Assembly: GCF_000004075.3 (NCBI RefSeq)
Contig: NC_026660.2
Coordinates: 4,092,001 to 4,156,000, forward strand
Direction: 5' to 3'
DNA from: Cucumis sativus
Taxonomy: Eukaryota; Streptophyta; Magnoliopsida; Cucurbitales; Cucurbitaceae
Length of the DNA stretch: 64,000 bases
Part shown: positions 50,501-61,783 of the stretch, one piece after another
How the letters are laid out: every line of letters starts with the position of its first letter
Position numbering within the stretch: position 1 is the first letter of the stretch
Program-made: the position numbers and the translations under genes
The notes under the pieces: model-generated
Seen by the model: the letters and a program-made list of their open reading frames with translations, nothing else
Database searches by the model: none
What the model was told of the DNA's origin: nothing

Positions 50501-53077
50501 GATAATAAAACCTTTTGAATGTTCCATAATCTTTAATGGATGGTGATGAATTCTTCGTAGCTCATTTTGAGTGGTTTGTTTGAACAAACTTGATGAAGTA
50601 TACAACGTGATAGTGAATGTGTGGTCTTCTTTTATGAAAAAGTTTGAAAATCTCTTTCTAGAGCTTTCACGATGACCCGAGGTTTATGTGCATGGCCATA
50701 ATAGGCACAAATCTATATTGCAAAATCAAGAAAAGACTTAGGATTAAAACGTGTTGTGGGGGTCTCATCCAGTGTTATTGAAAGTGCAAGAGGTAACTCA
50801 CTCTCTCTAACAAGGTTGTTGCCTTGCTTCACTACGCATCAATTCAAATTAGTAGAAATTGTTGCTGATGTCCTATCTTAGCTCATAACATAATTTTCAA
50901 AACTTGTTTTCATCTGTCTATTTGTTATCTTTGCCGTAACAGCCATTTGTGGGGGATTGTTGGAAATGACTTGTGGGCTTGAACAATGTTTTGTCCCGCA
51001 TTGGAGAATTTTGAAATGGCAAGAGGGTATACAATACCAAGGCATGCAAGGTGTGAGACTAAAATGTGTTGGTGGTGATAACACTTTCACCACATGCACA
51101 CCGCTGTCACCCTCCGTCCGGTCGAGTAACCACGCTTGCGCGAAAAGGAAATAATTTGATGGTATACTTTGTAATTATTATTTCTACCCATTGGAAAACC
51201 CTAGTCAGCGGTTTTTCTTTTCTTCCTCTTTATCTATCTTCTTCTTCATTCCAGATTGGCATTCAAAACCAGATCTCTCTTTGTTGGGCTCTAATTAGAC
51301 ACAAAATTTGTAGTTTGAGGACCTTTTACATACTTGTGAAATTTTTTTCTTTTTTAGTACAAATGATTGTGGGGACGAAGGATCAAGTCTTCCACCTCTA
51401 GAATGGAAGCTCAAGTTTAGTACTGCTAAGCTAACCTCACTTTTGAAAGTAGGACTAAAGCTTGTGCAGTTGAATTATGTGTGATTGAACATTAATTTGA
51501 CTAATGAGACTCCATGTATGGAATATTAAAATGAAACATGGTAGAAAATTAGAAATTACATTGGGAAGTTTGAACTTTTTGTTCTTTTAGCCATGGGTGG
51601 GGAATCGTAATTCTTAACTATATAATGCTTTAAGCACTTGACTTATTCTCAGATTGGTAGGAAGTTTGAAGTTAACCTAATGCCGTGTTAAATTTACATT
51701 AAACCCTTTTGCTTTTAGGTTAATAAGCTAGAATAAACATCTTTTAGTATGCTCGTTATTTTCATTCCCTGTTCTTGAATTGTAAAATTTTTATCGTGGC
51801 TTTGCAGTCTCCTCCCACACCTCTTAATTGATCTACTCTTGGAGTAATTTGAATTTTGATTTTCCATCTAAATTTGAAGAATGTACAATACTGAAAGTCT
51901 AAAATGCTGTCTTCTCTGTCAATTTATTTTTTCGCTTTTGTGTGTCTATCAGAATCTAAAAAGGGATGAAAAAAGGTATGGAACAAGGTCCAAGCATCCT
52001 CGAGCGTTTGTTATGTGCCCAACTGCGCAGCTATCTGAAGAGGTATTATCACTTTCTCAGACCTTCATGAATAAGATGTTAAGATCAACTACAATTTAGC
52101 TGACATAGGATACCCTGCAGTTGTTTTGTATGGCCAAATACTTCAGCAATTACAGGCAGCTCAAAACTCCAAGGGATAATGGTTGTGGTGAATTAGAGCT
52201 TCAGAAAAGTGCATCCGATGTCTCAATCGGTTTGTTAATTGGCACCCCTGATGAAATCTCCGAACTCATTGAGGATGGTAGTGTGGTTCTTGACGAAATC
52301 AATTACTTGGTGTGTGGTGAAATATTCATACGGCATCCTCTTTAAATATATTTTTATTTACCTTTTTTCTTTGACGGTAATTGATAATTTGGTGTGATAT
52401 AATACAATTTTTAATTGTTTTTATTATTATTTTTTTAAAAAAATCTGTTCCTTGCTCTGGTCTGGCTGAGATGGAATATCTTTTAGCTTTCCTTCCAATT
52501 ATAGCCTCATCAACTCAAGAACTGTTGGATGGATTGTCCCTTGTTATTTTTAAATCTTTACTATGTTTATAAGACAAGAAATTATTTGTGTATCTGAGTT
52601 CTTAATCTTACGAAACCGTCAATATTGGCATTTTATATAATGTTTTTATAATTTTCCTTGTTAAAACAGGTATTTGATGAGTTGGATTCAATGTTCGATC
52701 TTGGTTTTGGCCCCAACATTAAAAAGATTTTAACTTCAGTAAGGAACTGCAATAAAAAGTGTCAATCCATTGTGGTTACTTCGACATTGATAAAGGTTAT
52801 TTGGTCTACTCTCTCTTATTTGACATAGAACTTTTGTGCGTTTAGGTTCTTAACTTTTTCTTGAGTTAACAAATTGTGTTGTAAATTGTAGATGATGCAT
52901 GAACAACGTTCATCCCTTGTCAAGTCTCTTAGGTGTGGTGATGCGGGAGAGATTGCTGCTATGGTTCTAGAAATTGAGGAAGAAGAGGCATTCCATCTTA
53001 TGGAATCTCCAGATGCTCTGAAATCTAAACTTGCTGATGTGGTCGAGTCACTTCGTCCATCTACACAGGAAACTTAA
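47532..53077 (+). CDS. DEAD-box-derived protein (RH39-like first lobe, motifs degenerate) fused to an MLLE domain
   Basis: Exons 47532-48014, 51953-52042, 52121-52309, 52670-52795 and 52892-53077 join in phase 0 throughout and give 357 residues. Residues 1-70 are Ser/Arg-rich and targeting-like. Residues about 105-296 follow the first RecA-like lobe of plant RH39-type DEAD-box helicases (FRDLGLCNELGEAV, GIPAVLEGKNVVFG, FDELDSMFDLGFGP). The catalytic motifs are altered: the Walker A site reads YLDEPERA (residues 145-152, Lys replaced by Arg151), motif Ia PTAQL (184), Ib TPDE (233), II DELD (257-260) and III TST (291-293). The second helicase lobe is absent. The last exon (297-357) instead encodes an MLLE-type domain (EIAAMVLE 316-323, HLMESPDALKSKLADVVESL), starting at the same point and phase as the PABP last exon. 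ATPase activity is unlikely; a role in binding PAM2 peptides or RNA is inferred. Intron 1 holds a Copia fossil. Confidence 0.82.
48370..51284 (+). mobile_element. Ty1/Copia LTR retrotransposon fossil in intron 1 of the DEAD-MLLE gene
   Basis: The left LTR runs from about 48370 to 48761, followed by an initiator-Met-type primer-binding site. The right LTR starts near 50957 after a purine-rich tract and is recognisable to about 51284. The interior keeps scraps of gag, of the integrase C-terminal part and of the reverse transcriptase/RNase H end, in Copia order. The element is clearly broken, with many breaks and much of pol missing, and the two LTRs have diverged visibly, so the insertion is old. 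It lies in the same orientation as the host gene. Confidence 0.8.
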
Positions 53078-53377
53078 AATTTGATAAATACTTGTTTTGG
53101 ACGATTGCAAATAACTTTTTAACGTCATCATATCTACGTTTACAATCATCAGCCGGTTCTTTCTTAAGATTATGTCAAATGAACAGCTGTTTTCATGGGT
53201 TGGTGATACAATTATCATTTTCATTTCAAGTCTGCATACAATCCAGGGGGTTGAAAGATACAAATCTGCATACAGTGATAAGCTCTTGGAGATGACAGGA
53301 AAACAAATGAAAAAGATAAATTTCAAGCTGCATAACTTATCCTTGGCTTTTTGCCTTGTGATTTTGAATAGATCTCT

Positions 53378-53794
53378 TCACTTCCAGGTTAGTAAAGGAC
53401 GCGGAGTTTTGGCAGGGGTTACAGCATTTCCATTGGGGTCGTATAATATGACTCCTGAGAAGTCCGGTAGCTGGCATTTCCCACCCATGAGAATGTTCTT
53501 GTGCCACATAGAAGCTTGTTGCTCTCTACTGAAGAACATCTCATCATTGCCATTCTCCGGCTCGGTGGTATTCACTCGTTGCGTAGTCACAACTGTTGCT
53601 TCTTGGTTCAACTCTATGACAGGATCCTCAAACTCATATCCATAATCCAAGCAAGCATTCCAACGGCGACGCCATTTTCGGGCATGGGAAGCACACATGA
53701 ACAATGCAAAAGCACAGAGGAGAAGGCTCACACCAGCCATGCCAACCTGGGCTGTGCCTTGTGAAGAATGTATGATTTGCAGTTGCCTTGCCAT
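53378..53794 (-). CDS. Small plant protein with one N-terminal membrane helix, function unknown
   Basis: A single open frame of 138 residues on the minus strand. After a short N-terminus (MARQLQIIHSSQGTAQ), residues about 17-36 form a hydrophobic helix (VGMAGVSLLLCAFALFMC), followed at once by a basic patch (HARKWRRRW). An acidic, Asn/Glu-rich middle follows, then a well-structured-looking block WHKNILMGGKCQLPDFSG and GVILYDPNGNAVTPAKTP near the C-terminus. I do not recognise a named family, but the tail has the look of a conserved plant motif and the frame is long for this AT-rich DNA. The gene converges with the DEAD-MLLE gene; the stop codons are 300 nt apart, so the 3' untranslated regions may overlap. 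Confidence 0.68.
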   Translation of the reverse strand: MARQLQIIHSSQGTAQVGMAGVSLLLCAFALFMCASHARKWRRRWNACLDYGYEFEDPVIELNQEATVVTTQRVNTTEPENGNDEMFFSREQQASMWHKNILMGGKCQLPDFSGVILYDPNGNAVTPAKTPRPLLTWK

Positions 53795-55567
53795 CTTGGG
53801 GTAATTTCTAAGCTTCTTTTTTCTGAAACAATTAGAAAGTTTGTTTTTGTCTGAAGACTTGTTATGAAGGGATCACTAATTTATACAAGTTTTGAAGTGG
53901 AGCTGTTGGTTTTTGAGGTTTTGTTGACCTGATTTGTGGTTTTGGTGATCATTTTCCACTCACAAGATTGTGATTTAAGTTTGCAATCTTTGAGAATGAG
54001 AACTAACTTTGGATTATTTTATAAACTCAACTTTTACAAATTTATTAATAGTTGACTGTTATTAAATATTGTTTTGATTGTATATATATTTGATTTTTAT
54101 CATTGTTTCCATGTGTTCATAAATTTTCTTTTGCAATTTCAGTATCATATTTAAAAAAATTCTAAAGCAATTTTTTACATTATCCATTACAATTTAAATA
54201 TTGGTCGAACCTTTTAGGTATCCAACATAATTTGCTACTATAGTTTGTTGTTTTTTCCTATTTAAAATAATGTTTTAATAATAATTTCAAGATCTTTGGA
54301 AAAAAATATTGTAATCTTAAAAGGATTTGATTTTTTTTAGTCTAATAATTGTTAGAGATCGAGAATTAAACCTTCCACTTCTAGAGTATGGATTAGGTTC
54401 ATTTGATTTGTTTATTGTTATTTTCTTTAGGATAGTTTCCATCTCTATCTAGAAGTACATTTGAATTTATAAACTTAAAACTTTTCCCATCATCGGGTTT
54501 CAAGATCTCTTCTTCTTGTTTAAACACTACTTTTATCTTTATTCAAATCTTCTCTTCATCCATAAAGGCTATGGTTTTTCGTTGAAGACAATCATTGGAG
54601 AGATGCCCAATTTGTCCACATCTAAAACACTTGTTTAAATTGGATCATTGATAGGAATTCTCCACCGGCTTCTTAGAGGTAGTTTATGACTTTTTCTCAT
54701 TTTAATCAAGGCTCTTCTTCTTCTCTTGATCTCTCAAAGATTGAGGATGAGAAGTCTTCTTTGAATTAGCCTCCATCAATTCTGCATAGGTAATGACTTT
54801 CGATAAGGTTAGAAATAATGGTTTGAGTTTGACCTTATCCTTGATGGAAAATCGTAGACCACCAACAAAACGGACAATCAAATGTTATTCATTGTCCACT
54901 AGATTTGTACGAGCTTCCAATTAGTGGAATTCTTCAATATAATTAGTTCTCGGAGAGAAAATGGAGATTGCTTTCGCCTCCTATTCTTGGTTGTCGTCCA
55001 TTTGCTCTATCGGTCCGCGGTTAGTCATTTAGTCCCAAAATCTTTTGGGCACTCCAATACCAATTTATTATATTTAAAATCACCTAAAAGTACTCTTATG
55101 CTCTATTTAAAACCTTACGATTTTGCTAAATTTAAATTCATAACTATTTCAAATGAATTTGGTTGTTTGTTATCTATAAGGGAGAATAATTTTAAAATCT
55201 AAATTGATTTGAGATTCTACTTTTTACTAAATAAAAACTCTTGAAACCAAAATTTTAAATAAAAGTTTATATTAGTAAATTCTTAATGCCTTGTTATATT
55301 TAAATTACCATTAAAATACATCCATTTTAAATTCTTCTTATTCCAAACAAAATGAATAATTTAGAATCATTTTTGGAATTTCAAATAATAAGATTTAAAA
55401 TTACATTTTCAACTAGAATCCAAACCAAACCAAACCAAGGGATGCCATTATGCGTAAATATTTGGCTGTGTTGCGTCTTATTACGTGTAAAACCCCTCAT
55501 AACGCTGAACTGAGGTTTCCTTTCTTCCTTTTCTCACATCTTCATTCTATTTGCTCAATTCCTCAAA
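53795..55567. other. Intergenic region with a Gypsy-type gag relic
   Basis: AT-rich. Apart from the gag relic at 54500-54915 no coding signal was seen. The last 100 nt are the upstream region of the gene at 55568. Confidence 0.5.
54500..54915 (-). mobile_element. Ty3/Gypsy-type gag fossil fragment
   Basis: On the minus strand the fragment encodes a CCHC zinc knuckle (CFRCGQIGHLSNDC) preceded by a gag-like segment. No LTRs or pol remain nearby. It is a broken, isolated relic. Confidence 0.6.
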
Positions 55568-56053
55568 ATGAGCCCTCGTTCACGCCTTCCACTCCACAGA
55601 TTCCTTCTTCGGATATCTCAGCCTTCAATTTCTTCATCTTCCTCTACCTTCCGCCCAATTCTGGACTTCTCTGTGAAGCCATGGCGAGCAGATGATCTCC
55701 ATTTTCCCTACCTAATGAGCTTGAATAGTCGGTTCGTATCGCTTCACTGTTTTCGGAGTTACAGCGGTGCTTCGGGCTCGTCGGAGCCCGATTTCGATCA
55801 GGTTAGAGAGGTGGACAGGATCAATCTCAAGTTCGCCGAAGCTAGAGAAGAAATTGAGTCAGCTATGGAGTCTAAAGAGACTGTATATTTTGATGAAGAG
55901 GCTGAGTGTGCTCGGGATGCTGTCAAAGAAGTTTTAGAACTGTACGAGGGGCTTCTGGCGAAGTTGTCTGACAGCGAAAGGAAGGCGCTGCAGAGGTCAA
56001 TGGGGCTTAAGATTGAGCAGCTAAAGGCTGAGCTTAATCAGCTTGACGAGTAA
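55568..56053 (+). CDS. Small coiled-coil plant protein with a targeting-like N-terminus
   Basis: A single exon of 161 residues. Residues 1-65 are rich in Ser, Arg and Leu with almost no acidic residues (MSPRSRLPLHRFLLRISQ), as in mitochondrial transit peptides. Residues about 75-160 are strongly helical and acidic (DQVREVDRINLKFAEARE, DEEAECARDAVKEVLELYEG, ALQRSMGLKIEQLKAELNQL) and would form a coiled coil. The mature part resembles plant proteins loosely labelled 'embryogenesis-like'; that label is from memory and says nothing firm about function. The start is the first ATG in frame. A second in-frame ATG near residue 38 would remove part of the putative presequence. Confidence 0.78.
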   Translation: MSPRSRLPLHRFLLRISQPSISSSSSTFRPILDFSVKPWRADDLHFPYLMSLNSRFVSLHCFRSYSGASGSSEPDFDQVREVDRINLKFAEAREEIESAMESKETVYFDEEAECARDAVKEVLELYEGLLAKLSDSERKALQRSMGLKIEQLKAELNQLDE

Positions 56054-57387
56054 TTGAGGTTCATGTATTTTATTTTGTTCTTCCTAATTTTCAACATATC
56101 AAATTCCCATTCAGGTTCTTACTTGATTGCTGCTTGTGACTGGGATAGCAAATCTGGCGTTAATAATTCAAGCTCTAGGGTTTGGAACGGCGAGGAGGAA
56201 CTTGTTTAGTTGTTTCTTCTTTGAGAAAAGATGCTACTGCCAGAAATTAAAAAAATATGTACTTCATTTTTTCCAATTTGACATTTGTTCTAAATGGTTC
56301 GGTCATTGGTGATCGGGAATCTCGTTTATCGTATTGTAATTGATAACTGAACTAACCCATGAAAGCATTGTGTCTATATATACATATCAATTCAGTTCGG
56401 CCTTTGGAGTTACATGGAAATGTCCTATCGCAGGTGTCTTCTTTGAAATGACTAGTTTCTTGTTTGAGGTTTAATCGTAGTACGAAATTTCTATAGTGAG
56501 TGGTTCTTCAGGAAGCTAAAGACTATGCTGTGTCATGTATGGAAAGCTGTGTGCTTGTGCGTGGGCAGGTGTGTTGTTGTATGTACGCCCAAGCGCTTGT
56601 GTATGTCCATGTGAATACTTTTGAGTTGTGGACGCGCATGTGTTCATGTGTTATGTGTGTGTGCATATGATGACTTGTGATCTGTTGTAGGAAAACAAGA
56701 AAAAAAAAAAAAAAAAAAAGTGTTTAGGCAGCAAGTTTGTGAAATACTTGGTTCATTTGTTTGAAATCCGTACTTTTGAATTTTATGGAATTTTGTGAGA
56801 TTAGCAATCTAATATTTTGCTTTTGGGGTTAAAGATACATAAGTTTTTAATGCAAAGTGGAGGTTTAGTCATAAATGAAGTAGAAATAATCTGTTTGAAA
56901 CTGATCTGCCTTTGCTGCAATATTTGTAAACAGTGACTAGATTCCTATGCAAACTAAGTCGAGACATATAGATGGGACATTTTTCAACTCTGATGATCCA
57001 AGGGAGGGTAAAGACAGGAATGAGATTCAACTTTCTTTTATCATCTTAATAGCAGCATTGTATTGGTTTTAGAGAGTGATGGTGGATTATTCCTAAGTGC
57101 ATATTTTGCTCTCTCTAAGATTGCTTTAGTTTTGGATTGCCTCTACAAAGAACCAAAACTTTATAGATAACTCAAAGTTGGAGATTGTTCAAGTGCACAA
57201 CATGACAACAACAATACTACAGTTTTTCCTACCAGTTACTTGATAGTACTGGTGTATAGTAGTTTTGGCAACTAACTACGTGCAAGTAGATAACTTGCAA
57301 CAATGATATTGTTGAGCTCGCACTCCAAATGTGAAGTGAAGAGAAATATTTGGATGACTTGGATTAGAAAAATTGACATGCTTTTAG

Positions 57388-57566
57388 TCATGACCTTATT
57401 CTGTAATTAATCTCTAAAAGTTCTAAAAGAACCTGAATTCTAAAATGCATATTTGACTCTTCGTTGTAAGGATTAAGCAAGACCATATTCTCTGAAATAG
57501 CGGTACGCACAAATTTCCCAATCCCTGCTGCCGGATTGTCTGAATCACTTTGCTGCAAGGTGGAAG
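57388..57566 (-). pseudogene. Exon-like fragment of unknown origin
   Basis: On the minus strand a splice-acceptor-like CTTCCACCTTGCAG (to about 57553) is followed by an open frame with protein-like composition (SDSDNPAAGIGKFVRTAI, ENMVLLNPYNEES). No partner exons were found around it. It may be a relic of a duplicated gene. I do not recognise the family. Confidence 0.25.
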
Positions 57567-59491
57567 TCCACCACATGTCAGTCATGGCTTATTTAATTGG
57601 GTTAGACTTTGTTAGGGTACTATACTATCTAACAGGAATTAAGAACTGAAATATATTGAAATATAAAGGATCAAGAACTACTAAAATAACAAAATATAAG
57701 GCATCTTGAACCACTCGTCTTGAGTGTGTTAACCGAAGCCCTAAATCACTCAACAATTGTTTGCCTTCTCTCAATCCTCTCTATTGATAACCAAATACAC
57801 TAACTTTATAGCTAATATCTCGTGTGTCCTTACTAGTACCGTACTAATCCTCTCTAAACCTCTAAGTACCTTATAGACTTCTTTTGAAGACAAGAGACTG
57901 ATAACTTTGCTCTGATTTCTTTCTACAAGACGTTTAAGAATAGTCTTAAAACTCCTTTGAGAATAAAGGTTTGACGATCAATATTTGTTATTCCTGATTG
58001 GCTAATTCAATACCATGTAATTGGATCTTCTGTCCAAGTTGAAGTTCCATCCACCAATGTCATTATCTGTTCAAAGAAATTAAGAGTTTGTAGACCAGTT
58101 CATCTTCTACAACTTTAGGCACAAACTCTGGTTCCCCAATTTTCTAGCAGTTTGGGACAGAATCTCTTTGAAGGACAATATAGAGTGATTGAGTTGAGGC
58201 CCAAGCAAAAGAAAAGTGGTTAAGGACCTACCCTGAGGAATATGCATGAAACTGAGAGAGATCATGGATTCATGTGTATGTAGGAAAGAAAAGTAGGAGA
58301 CATTCATTGAACTTAGAAAGTGAATGTCTTTAGGATGTACCCAAAATTACTTGACAACTTACAATCATAAAATTGTAGCTTACACTGGCTGCTGAATCTC
58401 AGTGAATAATTTTGGAGAGTAGTTAGTTGGAACATATTTAGAAGTTATTACTTTCAACTGCATAATAAAGCTTGATGTATAACTTCTTGATTTTCTGTTA
58501 AGTATTTCTAATTGACGCACCTTTCATAGGTACCTCTGTATACCCAAAATTATATTCTGATTTCATGCCTTTTCAAATATTTTACTAATTTCCTTCTAGG
58601 TCATGTATTTCTTTTACGCTAAAATCTCTTGCATCCACGAGCAGTGTGACCTGTTACCAGGGAAGCCTGACTTGTTTTTATTCCTCTCCTTTGTTTTTTG
58701 TTGTTACTTTTTGAAGCTTAAGTTGTACTCCAGTGATGGTGAAATAAAACTAGTGATACTCGTTTTGGCCTACCAATTGTCCTTTTGATTCATCTTCTAA
58801 CGTCTGGTTAAGATCTGTCATAATGGCACCAACTATTTCTTTTAGAAATCATTACACCAACTTTTGCACAAAATGAACTGTATGTTTTTAATATATATTT
58901 TTTTTTTGTAGACCCTGATTTGATAATTTTATGATTGCTATTGATTTTGGCCTTTTTCTTAGCTTGATGAGTTAGGAACTTGTTTTGGGTGATGGATTTA
59001 GTAATCCCCCAATGGACATGTACTAAAGAAATAGTTTCCCCGAAGTCATAAAGTGGCAATTCATTAGTTAATATAGACTGAGGTGAATGTCATGTATTAT
59101 TCCTTTTAGATTTTAAACTTTATGAAGTTGTTAATCAGGTATGATTGGGAACTTATGTTGTTAGCATTAATTATTCTCTAGTGGCTTTTTTAGTTTTAAG
59201 TTTTGAAATGATTGAGTGAAAAGATCCTCAAAGTTGTACATAGACTTTGCAGCCCAAAGTTCTCTGTTACTTAATCTGATTGATGCAATGGAAATCTCAT
59301 CAACCATTCAAAAAGGGGGAAAGAAAAATACCTTTCCATGGGAGATGCATTTCATGATGACTCTTTTTTCAAGCCATCTGCACATGGTTGGAAAAGGTTG
59401 ATGATGTATCAGTTGTGGTTCCATATGTTGTATAAAACTTTTAGTTGTGCACGTTATTGCTGCTTTAATCGGTAATAGGAATACTAGCTTG

Positions 59492-59575
59492 TTTGGATTG
59501 ACTTTCAAAGTGATTATAAACATTTTTTTCTGGACTTATAAAACACTCGTTAAACACTTAGAAAGTCAATCCAAA
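59492..59575. mobile_element. Short foldback MITE-like repeat
   Basis: Near-perfect 21-nt inverted ends (TTTGGATTGACTTTCAAAGTG, and its complement with one mismatch) flank about 42 nt. There is no coding capacity. Confidence 0.65.
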
Positions 59576-60679
59576 TGCACTCTAATAGATTTTTCTATAT
59601 TTGCGTTTCACATTTTTCAAGCTCCCGACTTTCTTGATACATTTTTCATTGCTTCTAAAGGTCTTGGGATCTTGCATGTTTGATGTTCATTGTTCGAAGT
59701 TTTTACTACGTTTATTATGTCTTTAAGATTTAAAACTTTTACTCATGATCTAAATCAATTTTTGTCATCTAACTATCATCATGTTCTTTGGATCACTAAT
59801 TCTCTGTTTGGTCTCTGCCACATGAATTTTGATAATCAATCCTCTTTTTTCGGCCAAAATATAACTAAAACAAACTCACCACGTCACCACGAAGGGAGGG
59901 AGGAAGCAAATTGGAAAACCATCTTTTCGTAATAGAGAGCAACTTTAGGAGGATGTCAAACCTGCATAGGCATGAGCGACTTTGTTTTTCTCTTGAGGAC
60001 ATAACAACAAAATATTTACAAATACATACAATAATCAATCCTATTAGTTTATATATATATATATATATAGAAAATATCCTTTGAATTACTTAACTAATGT
60101 AATGAATTTAATTTCCCACTAGAAACTATTCTAGGAGAAGTTCAAGTCTATATTGAGCAGATATTGATCGGTTACTAGCTCTTGAACAAGTTAACATCTC
60201 CATTAACTATTTCTTACCCTTCCTTCGAACTTTTATTTTTTTGTGCACAGTTAATAGGTAGCCTTCCCAAAATTAGGTTGCCATGTCTTCAACAGTATGC
60301 TTCTTTCAATATATAAAATGTGTAAGTTGTAATATTATATAAATTAACATAGTTTATTATTTGTGTTATATTCAAGCTTTTGGCAGAGGAACTGAATATA
60401 CAATTCAATGAAAAGATAAAAGGATGAATCTTGAAGGGCTGAAATGGAAAATGAAAGAAGTTGAGGAATCAATCAATAGTTTTTCATGTTTGACCAAAAC
60501 CAACCATGAAAAAGAATATAAATGATAGGGTTTGAAACTTTTTGACCTGTTTTTTTGACTTGGTTGCTGAATATCAGGTTATGGCTTGAGGAGAGGTGAC
60601 AAGATTTGTCTCTTAAGGCATGTGCCCTCCACAGTAAGGGAGAGAGCATGCCCTCCACTAACTGTCTCTTTCTTTTTCT

Positions 60680-60718
60680 TCTTTCTTCTTCTTCTTCTTC
60701 TTCTTCTTCTTCTTCTTC
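60680..60718 (+). repeat. (TTC)n microsatellite
   Basis: About a dozen TTC units in a row. The overlapping Ser/Leu-rich open frames are artefacts of the repeat. Confidence 0.9.
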
Positions 60719-61783
60719 ACTTCATATGTTGGGAAATTTTGAAGAACAATGCCAAGGTGTGCTCCTCACATTCTCACTCTATTTCAAATGTCCATATTCT
60801 TGTTTGATAGTAATAATTTTAAATTAGGGTAACTACTACCACTACCACTTTAGTTAGGGACTTTGGAGTTTACTCTGTTTTAATTAAATCATTAGGTTTT
60901 GATGAATATTTTTTAAAACAAAAAATTCAAAAGAAAGCAAATATAAATTAATAAATAATTCTTTTTATAATTTTTAAATTTATTATTTAGATTTTGTTAT
61001 TTAGTGTGTTTCTCTTAAATATAATGAAATATTGATTTATCCCTTATTCCAATTTTGAATTCGTTGAAACATAGAAATATGGAAGTGAGGTTGGAAATTT
61101 AATATTAAATATTATGCTTGTAAGCAATTGTAGTTTCTTTTAATAAAATCTTAAGTTTGATTTCCAGAGTTAGTTTTGGAATAATTTTTTCAAAAGAAAG
61201 TCTCAGCTTTTTCTCCAAAAAGTAATATGATCATATGTTACCTTTTCTCACCTGGACACTATCCATTGTTATTTTGAATAGTTGAATAATTAACTTCAAA
61301 CTATCATTGTAGAACTCTTTTTGAAAGTACAAATGATAATTAACATGTTAGTCTAAGACGAGTAGAATTTTGACCCAAAAATAATAAAAGACAACTGCAA
61401 ATTAAGAAAATTTGATGGATGCAAAATTAAAAGTTACTTTTCAAAAATAATTTTTAATTTTACTTTTGTGTGTAGAGAGATGGAGAGTTCATAGTCATTG
61501 ATCTAAGGGTTATTTTCAAATTTTGCATTAACCTAAATATTGTTTTCAATGCAATCATTGAAATGTGGCAAGAATTTTGGAAACACCAAAATGTAATTTG
61601 CAAAAATGAATTGATTTTAGCTAACTGAAGTGTAAGGTTCAGAATTATGAAATCTCTTTCATGAAACTAAAACTGTACAAAAATTGGAAAGTTCAATTTG
61701 ATGCTACAACTACAAAGGTCTCCATCTCAATCATTTCCCTTGATTCTTAACCTCAATTTTCTTGTGAAAAAGAAAGAATTATT

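Larger units (their letters stand above)
56054..61783. other. Long intergenic region
   Basis: About 5.7 kb without a convincing gene. It holds a TG/GT-rich variable stretch (about 56540-56680), an A-run (56697-56719), an exon-like minus-strand fragment at 57388-57585, a short foldback repeat (59492-59575), a (TA)n run (about 60048-60069) and a (TTC)n run (about 60680-60718). The right end includes the 3' untranslated region of the receptor kinase. Confidence 0.5.

Noticed and set aside
47532-53077. The DEAD-MLLE locus as a plain pseudogene
   Set aside because: Five exons stay open, all junctions are phase 0 with proper splice sites, and the MLLE exon is well formed; a changed function fits better than decay.
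53172-53764. Plus-strand frames past the end of the DEAD-MLLE gene
   Set aside because: They are the complement of the 138-residue minus-strand gene and the 3' untranslated region; no RecA2 motifs occur in them.
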